This document shows, piece by piece, positions 31,990 to 39,181 of a stretch of 64,000 nucleotides of DNA. The notes under the pieces are model-generated. The model had not been told where the DNA came from, ran no database searches, and saw only the letters and a program-made list of their open reading frames with translations. This stretch comes from CAYHHI01 sp964356335. GTDB taxonomy: Bacteria > Arandabacterota > Arandabacteria > Arandabacterales > Arandabacteraceae. The DNA lies in contig CAYHHI010000008.1 in the NCBI GenBank assembly GCA_964356335.1, positions 1 through 64,000 on the forward strand, written 5' to 3'. The translations under genes and the position numbers were made by a program. Numbering within the stretch: the first letter of the stretch is position 1; the number at the start of each line of letters is the position of its first letter.

Positions 31990-34074
31990 ATGATCGGGCT
32001 TGGCCGGAAAAACCTTCAGGATCTCGAGTCCGCGTTAGACCGCGAGTGGCTTGAGACCAACGGCCTGGGTGGATATGCGTCCTCGACTGTTCTCGGCATA
32101 AACACGCGCAAGTATCACGGCCTCCTCGTTGCTGCTCTGAGACCCCCGGTTGAGAGAGTTCTCCTTGTATCCCGGGTTGATGAGGCCCTCCTCATCGGCG
32201 AGGCTCGGTTCGAACTGGCCGCGAGTGAGTTTGAAGATACGATATACCCGGATGGCTTCCGCTACCTCGAAGAGGTGAGGCTCGATCCCTTCCCCACGTT
32301 TACCTACATCGTGGGTAGAGTGAGGCTCGAGAAATCCGTCTTCATGGTGTACGGAGAGAATACGACCTGCATCTCTTATTCAATAGAGTCCTTGCCGGGT
32401 GGGCCGCGAAGAGACGAGGTCCGGCTCGAAGTGCGTCCTCTTGTCGCCTTCCGAGACCATCACGGGTTGATGAAGGAGACCGCGGATTTCGACAAGACTG
32501 TCCAAAGCGGCCCGGGTACCGTAAGCCTCAGGCCTTACCAGCATATGCCAACGCTCCATCTTGTGTTCGGTAAAGGGAGATTCTCTGAATCGGGTTACTG
32601 GTACAGGAACTATCTCTATCGACGCGAAAAACAGAGCGGCTATCCATGCAACGAGGATCTGTATTCCCCCGGCGCAGTGACTTTCTCGCTGGGCGAAGGC
32701 GGCCCGCATTGCATCGCTTTCTCAACGAACGAATCGGTGGTCGCTGACGCGGGCCTTAAGCAAGCCGAGGCGGAGAGGCGTGCACGAATCGGCGGAGGTC
32801 TCGGCCGAGACCCCGGCGCAGGCCATACGGGCACGAGCGTGGATTCCGTCGCGCATCACAGGCTGGGCAAGCATCTCCTGGTAGCCGCAGACGCCTTCGT
32901 GGTAAGGCGCGGGGAGCAAGGCCGGACAGTCATCGCTGGATATCCTTGGTTCACGGACTGGGGCCGGGACACGATGATAAGTCTCCCTGGGCTTACACTC
33001 GCGACTGGAAGACATGAGGATGCAAAGCAGATCCTCACGGGTTACATCACAAGCATGAACCACGGCCTCGTACCCAACCTCTTCCCCGATTTTTCGTGGA
33101 AGGCAGAATACAACACCCTCGATGCGACCCTGTGGCTCTTCGAAGCCGTGCGGAAATACCACGATGCAAGCGGTGATGGCGAATTTATCACTTCCATCCT
33201 GCCCGGCCTCCGGGACGCCATGCGAGCTCACATCGAGGGAACGATCTACGGCATTAAGGTTGATGACGACGGGCTCTTGGCGGGCGGCGTCGAGGGTGTG
33301 CAACTTACGTGGATGGATGCCAAGGTCGGAGATAAGGTGATCACTGCGAGGATCGGAAAACCCGTCGAGATAAATGCCCTTTGGTACAATGCCCTCAGAA
33401 TCATGGGAGACTTCTGTGCAGATTTCGGCGGACTCGCTGAGGAACGCAGCTACGATGAGATGGCAGGCAGAGCATGCGACGCTTTCAACAAACAGTTCTG
33501 GAATAGGAAACGCGGCTGCCTGTACGACTGCATAGATGGAGGCCAAAAGGATGACTCGGTGAGACCCAATCAGGTCGTCGCCATGAGCTTGACCTATCCT
33601 GTACTCGATTCTTCAAAATGGAAGTCCGTGCTTGACGTCGTGGAACGGGAGCTCCTCACGCCCTATGGCCTGCGCACCCTCTCTCCCAATGACCCGCGCT
33701 ACCAAGGCATCTATGAGGGAGACCTCGAGACAAGGGATAAGGCCTATCACCAGGGTACTGTCTGGCCCTGGCTGATCGGTCCTTACATAAAGGCCTACCT
33801 GCGAGCATACGGGCATTCCAAGGAAAATCTTGCCTATTGCTCGCGGCTGCTTGAACCATTCCTGGAGCATCTTCGCGATGCCGGCCTGGGGCAGATCTCC
33901 GAGATCTTCGATGGCGATCCGCCTCACAAACCAAGGGGCTGCATCGCCCAGGCCTGGAGTGTAGCAGAGGCTTTGCGAGTGATAAGCGAAGAGATTGCCC
34001 CTGACCCCTCAGGCCCTCACCCTAACCCTTTCTCCCAGGGGGAGAGGGAAGTGAAGAGCAGGCAGCGGAAGTAA
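31990..34074 (+). CDS. Glycogen debranching enzyme (amylo-alpha-1,6-glucosidase family)
   Basis: About 694 residues. N-terminal motifs are WLETNGLGGYASSTVLG and TRKYHGLLVAAL, the hallmark of bacterial and archaeal debranching proteins. The (alpha/alpha)6 barrel follows with YPWFTDWGRDTMISLPGLTL, NLFPDFSWKAEYNTLDATLW, TWMDAKVGDKVITARIGKPV and HQGTVWPWLIGPY. These regions carry the acidic residues that cut alpha-1,6 branch points in glycogen-like polymers. The ATG at 31990 lies 3 bp past the previous stop. The last 20 or so codons (PHPNPFSQGEREVKSRQRK) come from a common intergenic palindrome that has fused onto the gene. Confidence 0.93.
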   Translation: MIGLGRKNLQDLESALDREWLETNGLGGYASSTVLGINTRKYHGLLVAALRPPVERVLLVSRVDEALLIGEARFELAASEFEDTIYPDGFRYLEEVRLDPFPTFTYIVGRVRLEKSVFMVYGENTTCISYSIESLPGGPRRDEVRLEVRPLVAFRDHHGLMKETADFDKTVQSGPGTVSLRPYQHMPTLHLVFGKGRFSESGYWYRNYLYRREKQSGYPCNEDLYSPGAVTFSLGEGGPHCIAFSTNESVVADAGLKQAEAERRARIGGGLGRDPGAGHTGTSVDSVAHHRLGKHLLVAADAFVVRRGEQGRTVIAGYPWFTDWGRDTMISLPGLTLATGRHEDAKQILTGYITSMNHGLVPNLFPDFSWKAEYNTLDATLWLFEAVRKYHDASGDGEFITSILPGLRDAMRAHIEGTIYGIKVDDDGLLAGGVEGVQLTWMDAKVGDKVITARIGKPVEINALWYNALRIMGDFCADFGGLAEERSYDEMAGRACDAFNKQFWNRKRGCLYDCIDGGQKDDSVRPNQVVAMSLTYPVLDSSKWKSVLDVVERELLTPYGLRTLSPNDPRYQGIYEGDLETRDKAYHQGTVWPWLIGPYIKAYLRAYGHSKENLAYCSRLLEPFLEHLRDAGLGQISEIFDGDPPHKPRGCIAQAWSVAEALRVISEEIAPDPSGPHPNPFSQGEREVKSRQRK
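34011..34048. repeat. REP-like palindrome at the end of the debranching gene
   Basis: CCTAACCCTTTCTCCCAGGG then GGAGAGGG forms an imperfect hairpin (CCC..TCTCC with GGAGA.GGG). Sequences of the type CCCTCACCCTAACCCTCTCC are widespread between bacterial genes. Here it lies inside the reading frame and supplies the last codons. Just after it GAAGTGAAGAGCAGGC and GAAGTAAAGAGCAGGC form a 16-base direct repeat. Confidence 0.55.
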
Positions 34075-34100
34075 AGAGCAGGCCCCACCGGTAGACGCAC

Positions 34101-34790
34101 TCAGAAGCGAACTGAAACCAGGAGCCGTCCCGCGTTGATGCCGAGCGATGTACTCGTATCCTCCCGGTTGGTAATTGTGGTTTCAGTCTCCTCATCCCGG
34201 TGCCTGACCGAGGCCTCATCCCGGTCTTCCCACGAGCGGGTGAAGGTGATGTTGAATTGGCCGCCCAAGCTCATATTCTCCCTGAAGCGCCACTGGACAC
34301 CTGCCAGGCCGACAACGTTGATCGAATGGCCTGTCACATCATAGCGGTAAGCATAGGCATAATGCTCATCATAGTAATAGTCCCAGGATTCCTGATGTCG
34401 AGACTCGTACGAGTAACCCAACCCACACCCAACAAAGGGGAAAACCTTATGAACCTCGGTCAGGTACTTCTCGGCAATGACCAGCATCCCGACCTCAAGC
34501 CCATCACTCTCTGAGGCCCCTCGCTCAGTATCCCCGTCGGACTTATGCCGATCACTTTGCGTGTTGTCGGTGACGCTGAGACTAAGCCCCGGCCGCAACG
34601 CAACATCATCTCTCAGAAAATAGCGAATTCCGATTCCCCCACCATACGCGCCCAAGCTCCAGCCGTCGAAAGTAAACACCAGCTCCTTCGTGCCCACACG
34701 ACTGCTATCCGACTTGCACGCTGACGCTTCGCCACCGACTCCAAGGCCCAGCACTGCGCATACCACAATAGCCGTTAGAAGTTTCGCCAT
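34101..34790 (-). CDS. Outer-membrane beta-barrel protein
   Basis: 229 residues from the ATG at 34790, preceded by AAGGGG. A signal peptide (LLTAIVVCAVLGLGVGGEASA) leads into alternating beta strands typical of small porin-like barrels (FDGWSLGAYGGGIGIRYFLR, PGLSLSVTDNTQ, FPFVGCGLGYSYESRHQES, SINVVGLAGVQWRF, MSLGGQFNITFTRSW), ending in SVRF, an aromatic C-terminal residue typical for barrels. It is a single gene between the convergent debranching gene and a divergent exported-protein operon. Function unknown. Confidence 0.85.
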   Translation of the reverse strand: MAKLLTAIVVCAVLGLGVGGEASACKSDSSRVGTKELVFTFDGWSLGAYGGGIGIRYFLRDDVALRPGLSLSVTDNTQSDRHKSDGDTERGASESDGLEVGMLVIAEKYLTEVHKVFPFVGCGLGYSYESRHQESWDYYYDEHYAYAYRYDVTGHSINVVGLAGVQWRFRENMSLGGQFNITFTRSWEDRDEASVRHRDEETETTITNREDTSTSLGINAGRLLVSVRF

Positions 34791-34915
34791 GATACCCCTT
34801 CCTCCGTCTCGGGTTCGCTCCTCAAACTCACTCCGCCATGGTGCTCTAGCAAGCCTACCGGCGAAGCGGCGCCAGGTCAAGCATCATCGGTGGCGCGATG
34901 CCAGGTCAACAACAA

Positions 34916-34974
34916 GGGTCTCAGGCGCGGCTGGAGGGGCGCTTCCCGTGGGATTTTGTGTGGGAATTGGGGTC
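34916..34974 (+). repeat. R3 dispersed repeat, copy 2
   Basis: GGGTCTCAGGCGCGGCTGGA, then GGGGCGCTTCCCGTGGGATT and TTGTGTGGGAATTGGGGTC, matches the inverted copy at 14833-14890 in about 52 of 59 positions. It lies in the gap between divergent genes, upstream of the exported-protein operon. The R2/R3 core next to copy 1 is not recognisable here. Confidence 0.7.
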
Positions 34975-35138
34975 GCCGCTGGTTCGACAGTAATCGCGCC
35001 CCCGCCTGCCTCTCGCATGGGGAGGTAACGTGCGCCACAGAAGAGCGACAAGGGAGGACCGAGACCGGCCAACGGAGCCGGTCGTCCTTGACAGGGGCAG
35101 ACCTCTGTGAAACTATATTGCCGGAGGTGGCACTTGCC

Positions 35139-35540
35139 ATGACGTCAAGGCTGACGAGGCTCCTGGCTTGTATGTCGATGGTGCTGGTCTTGAATCTGTC
35201 CGTCAGCGAAATCTGCCTGGCAGTTGACACACTTGCTGACAAGCCGGATTCAACGTCTACCAAGGCGGATATCAAGCCGGCCGAAGGTGCGGAATCAGGG
35301 ACAGGACATCCGGCTCCGGCCGCGTCTGATAAAGACCAGATCATTGATACCGACCTCCAGCAGGGTGAAGATCAACAGGCTGAGAATCCGAATGTGCCTG
35401 TCTACAAGAAGAGGTGGTTCTGGGCAGCAGTAGGAGGCGTCCTTCTCGTCACTGTGATCGCCCTCGCTTCAGGAGTAGGCGGAGGCGGCGAGAAGACTCG
35501 AAACGATCTCCCGGATTTTCCCGAACCACCGCAAAGATGA
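35139..35540 (+). CDS. Small exported or membrane protein
   Basis: 133 residues. The ATG at 35139 has GGAGGTGG 8 bases upstream and opens a signal-like segment (LTRLLACMSMVLVLNLSVSE). The middle is acidic and low-complexity (DLQQGEDQQAENPNVPVYKK). A helix (FWAAVGGVLLVTVIALASGV) is followed by a glycine run and a short charged tail. No family was recognised. It starts an operon with two larger secreted proteins. Confidence 0.8.
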   Translation: MTSRLTRLLACMSMVLVLNLSVSEICLAVDTLADKPDSTSTKADIKPAEGAESGTGHPAPAASDKDQIIDTDLQQGEDQQAENPNVPVYKKRWFWAAVGGVLLVTVIALASGVGGGGEKTRNDLPDFPEPPQR

Positions 35541-35558
35541 TGAGGAGGTCCCAGAGCT

Positions 35559-37190
35559 ATGAACCCAGAGAAGATCACCGCAGACAGCATGAGGAGGATA
35601 GGCGCGCTTGGGCGTATAGGCTTCGTTGCCGCAATGGCCCTTCTTGCGCTCGCTTACGACATCCTTGCCGTGCCTCAGACCATCAACTACCAGGGTATGC
35701 TTGTACAGGATGGTTTGCCTGTCGATGGCATCAGGAATGTGCAATTCAGAATCTATGACAGCGCCGCTGGAGGTACCTCGCTCTGGCAGGAACCCCAGAG
35801 CGTGACCTTTACCAACGGCCTGTTCAGCGTCCTTCTCGGAAGCACCGAGCCCATTCCGGCTTCGGTATTCAATGGTTCAAGGAGATGGCTCTCGGTATCG
35901 ATCGAAGGCAGCACGGAGATTCTGCCCAGGGGCGAGATAGCCAGTGTGGGCTACGCTTTCCGCTCGACTTCATCGCATTCTGCCCAGCGTGCCGATACGG
36001 CGGGCAACGCGGATAAGCTGGATGGCTATGATTCATCTCAGTATGCGTTCTCCACGCACAGTCATGATTCAAGATACTATACTCAGACGCAGCTCAAGAC
36101 AGCTGGCGCAAGCGCCCCCAATCAGCCATCCAACCAGGTTCAGGTTCAGTGGAATAACCTCGCCGGTATGCCTGCTGGCTTCGCAGATGGGAGGGATAGT
36201 GTAGGCAGTGGGGGCGCCACCCACCACGGCGATCTTACGGGCCTTCTCGATGATGACCATCCGCAATACGCTCTCAAGGATACGCTCAAGACAAGTGATG
36301 GAACACCACCCAACCAGAGTTCAAACCAGGTTCACTGGGACAATCTGGTCGGCGTGCCTGGGGGCTTTGCCGATGGAGTCGACAGCATTACTACCAATGC
36401 TTCGCTCATAACCTCAGGCACTATGAGCCCTGCGAGAATCGAAGGCACTGCAGTTGTGAATTCCGACTCCAGACTGCTTACATCCGGGCAGAAGACCGAG
36501 CTGACGGGCGGCGGTCTTACCGCGCTTCACAGGCACGCCGGGGATATCTCATCAGTGAATGCCGGCCAGGGTCTCTCAGGTGGGGGCACGACGGGAGACG
36601 TGACGCTCGCGCACGCCGAGGACGCCAGCTCGCTCCCCTTTGCCCATCACTTTCCACCTGTGGCGGCTAACGCAGAGGCAGATTCCTTCAAGTCCGACGA
36701 TTTGGGGATTGTCGTCGTCGACTCGGTGGTCATAGATGCCCCTGCGGATGGCTTCGTATACATCTCCTTCTCGGGAGGGCAGAAGCTGGATACCTTCGGC
36801 CACGTAATATTGGTGCCGAGGCGTTACATGGCGACCTATGGGGTCACCGTGGATGGGACCTCCGAGATCGACTACTTCGTGACAAGCAGCATGCAGGATA
36901 CCGTCTTCTATTTTGATGTGAACGGACTCCATGTACCAACAAAGCCCATAATGGGAACAACCTTGAGACAGGTAACAAAGGGGACGCATACCGTCTATTT
37001 CCTGACCCAGATCACTTTGGCAATAGACTCGGGGGTCAGGAACAGGCTAGAGAATCCATCGCTTGTCGCCGTCTTCATGCAGAGCTTCCCCACCACCGTG
37101 CTGGGGGCCACCGGCAACTTCGGCGATCCTGCTCGCGAGGGCAGAACCGCGAGGTCCGACCAACCGAGTAAGGCCGGAGGCGGCGAATAG
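35559..37190 (+). CDS. Secreted surface protein with beta-rich and phage-fibre-like segments
   Basis: 543 residues with AGGAGG 9 bases upstream. After a hydrophobic leader (GFVAAMALLALAYDILAVP) comes a module INYQGMLVQDGLPVDGIRNV ... FRIYDSAAGG ... LWQEPQSVTFTNGLFSVLLG, seen in many surface and tail-fibre-like proteins. The middle contains repeated spacers (THSHDSRYYTQTQL; SNQVQVQWNNLAGMPAGFAD and SNQVHWDNLVGVPGGFADG) and the fibre-like VNAGQGLSGGGTTGDVTLAH. The C-terminal part has beta-strand patterns. Such proteins often form trimeric fibres. No catalytic motif is seen. Confidence 0.82.
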   Translation: MNPEKITADSMRRIGALGRIGFVAAMALLALAYDILAVPQTINYQGMLVQDGLPVDGIRNVQFRIYDSAAGGTSLWQEPQSVTFTNGLFSVLLGSTEPIPASVFNGSRRWLSVSIEGSTEILPRGEIASVGYAFRSTSSHSAQRADTAGNADKLDGYDSSQYAFSTHSHDSRYYTQTQLKTAGASAPNQPSNQVQVQWNNLAGMPAGFADGRDSVGSGGATHHGDLTGLLDDDHPQYALKDTLKTSDGTPPNQSSNQVHWDNLVGVPGGFADGVDSITTNASLITSGTMSPARIEGTAVVNSDSRLLTSGQKTELTGGGLTALHRHAGDISSVNAGQGLSGGGTTGDVTLAHAEDASSLPFAHHFPPVAANAEADSFKSDDLGIVVVDSVVIDAPADGFVYISFSGGQKLDTFGHVILVPRRYMATYGVTVDGTSEIDYFVTSSMQDTVFYFDVNGLHVPTKPIMGTTLRQVTKGTHTVYFLTQITLAIDSGVRNRLENPSLVAVFMQSFPTTVLGATGNFGDPAREGRTARSDQPSKAGGGE

Positions 37191-37214
37191 CCCGGGGGAC
37201 GGAGGGTGTCTGAA

Positions 37215-39158
37215 ATGAAACCGAACCTAAGCATACTGGGCATACTGGCAGCGCTGGTCTCGTGTCTCGCCCTCTCCGCTACGCCCTGTCTTTCCGGCCA
37301 CGTGATTCCTATTTCGGCCAACACCGAGGGGGGCGGCAGGGGCACTGCGCAGCAATATGAGCTCACCTACACGATCGGACAGGCTTCACCCGTGGGGGTT
37401 TTCTCAACCTCAGCTTATGATCTCTCATCTGGCCTCATGGCGATGCTCTCTGATGTTACGCCTCCCACCATCTTCCACGAGCCTGCACAGATCGTGACTG
37501 CCGGGATGCCCGTAGAGATAGCGACCGAAGTCGCTGACGCGAAGACCGGAGTTGATACGGTGGAACTTTTCTTCCGCGCCGGTGGCTCACTGACCTTCAG
37601 AGAGGAGCCGATGCAAAAGGGCGATGGCGATACCTATCTGGACACGCTGCCGCCGTCGTCAGTCACCGAACGAGGGCTAGTCTATTACATAGAGGCACGC
37701 GATCATTTGGGAAACGTCGCACGCTATCCCCAGGGCGCACCCGATAGCCTCGTCAATCTCAACATCTACTTCTCCGAACTCACCCCGATTTTTGAGATGC
37801 CCGCTGGCAAGTACCGTATGATCTCGCTTCCGGGTGTGCCTACCAAAGGCAGCCCCGACAGCATTATTGTCGATGATTTCGGCCCATACAATAAGGAGAG
37901 CTGGAGGCTCGGAAGGTGGAATGCATCCACGGGCACATGCCAGGAGCGCTGTTACGATGAGTATCCTTCAATCGATGACTTCTCACCGGGCAGAGCCTTC
38001 TGGCTGATCTCGAGCGCGGCGCGGAGTTTCGATTTCAGCGGAGTCTCAACGGACATTTCGCGTCCTTTTCCCGTTCACCTCCTGAAGGGGTGGAATCAGA
38101 TAGGCACCCCCTTCGGTTTCACGACCGATTGGCTGTCGGCAGGGATCCTGTTTGATAATGAGACATACTCCATTGGTGCTTTGCACGTTGTCGGCGAAGA
38201 CACCATCTATGTCGAAGACGACCTGATAGGATATGATGGCTCATATCAGCCGTTCCAGTCCCAGCTTCAGCCCTGGGCAGGCTACTGGATCTACAATTCA
38301 AGTACCGAAGAGATCGATTTGGTTTTTGATCCCATGCCGACAGGCAGCCGGGCATATGCGTCTCTCGGCAGAGGCAGTGCGAGCGGCGCAAACTCGCTCC
38401 ACCTCGCCGGCGGCACGGGTACAACGGATTTTCTCATTGCCTTGAAGGTCAGATCAAATGAATTCCCGGAGAGGCTTAGCCTCGCGGGTACGAGTGCCTC
38501 GGCCAGCGACTCCTGGGACGCATTCGATCTACACGAGCCTCCATCCATGGGGGATTACCTCAGAGCGGTTTTCCATAAGGGCGAGTGGGGACGTCATTCA
38601 GGCACGTACATGTCCGATATCAGGCGCTCCAGCAAGGACGGTGCATATTGGGAGTTCGCTGTTGAGACATCGAAGCACCAGCATCCTTCGCTTTACCTGG
38701 AACCCGCGGGCGAGATCCCCGAAGGCTGGCGCGTCTTCGTGTATGACATCGAAGCAGGCATAAGACTTGAACGGACCTCGCTTCCCTATAGCTTCAACGT
38801 TGAGGGCAGTCGAAAGTTCGCGCTGGTTGCAGGCACCGAGGACTTCATCCGAACTCAGGAGGCAACCGTCGAGATCAGGCTCAAGCCCACAATTGTCTCG
38901 GTCGTGCCCAACCCTTTCAATCAGACCGTGAGGGTCACCTTCTTTATCGCTGAGAAGACGCCTGTGAGACTTCAGATATTCTCAGTTGAGGGCAGGCTCG
39001 TAGGCACAGTGGCTGATTGTGAAGCTGACCGCGGCATCCAAATCGCGACCTGGGATGGTCGGTCGCCCCAGGGGCAGGCTGCCGCACCCGGAGTCTATTT
39101 CGTCAGACTTGAGGCTGGGCGCACGGTCCTCACCCGGAAGATCCTGAAGGTCAAGTGA
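37215..39158 (+). CDS. Secreted protein with C-terminal FlgD/Por-like sorting domain
   Basis: 647 residues starting at ATG 37215 (MKPNLSILGI), with GGAGG 9 bases upstream; the GTG at 37206 abuts the ribosome binding site and is unlikely. The signal peptide is ILAALVSCLALSATPCLS. Several beta-sandwich segments follow (AQIVTAGMPVEIATEVADAK; LLKGWNQIGTPFGFTTDW). The last 85 residues form the sorting domain (VVPNPFNQTVRVTF ... FSVEGRLVGTV ... APGVYFVRLE ... KILKVK). Last gene of the exported-protein operon and convergent with a C25 protease gene. No enzymatic motif is visible. Confidence 0.88.
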   Translation: MKPNLSILGILAALVSCLALSATPCLSGHVIPISANTEGGGRGTAQQYELTYTIGQASPVGVFSTSAYDLSSGLMAMLSDVTPPTIFHEPAQIVTAGMPVEIATEVADAKTGVDTVELFFRAGGSLTFREEPMQKGDGDTYLDTLPPSSVTERGLVYYIEARDHLGNVARYPQGAPDSLVNLNIYFSELTPIFEMPAGKYRMISLPGVPTKGSPDSIIVDDFGPYNKESWRLGRWNASTGTCQERCYDEYPSIDDFSPGRAFWLISSAARSFDFSGVSTDISRPFPVHLLKGWNQIGTPFGFTTDWLSAGILFDNETYSIGALHVVGEDTIYVEDDLIGYDGSYQPFQSQLQPWAGYWIYNSSTEEIDLVFDPMPTGSRAYASLGRGSASGANSLHLAGGTGTTDFLIALKVRSNEFPERLSLAGTSASASDSWDAFDLHEPPSMGDYLRAVFHKGEWGRHSGTYMSDIRRSSKDGAYWEFAVETSKHQHPSLYLEPAGEIPEGWRVFVYDIEAGIRLERTSLPYSFNVEGSRKFALVAGTEDFIRTQEATVEIRLKPTIVSVVPNPFNQTVRVTFFIAEKTPVRLQIFSVEGRLVGTVADCEADRGIQIATWDGRSPQGQAAAPGVYFVRLEAGRTVLTRKILKVK

Positions 39159-39181
39159 GAGTGAAGCCTACCTGCGGGGAA

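Noticed and set aside
32722..33546. 274-codon minus-strand frame within the debranching gene
   Set aside because: It lies opposite conserved catalytic motifs of the debranching enzyme and has no ribosome binding site.
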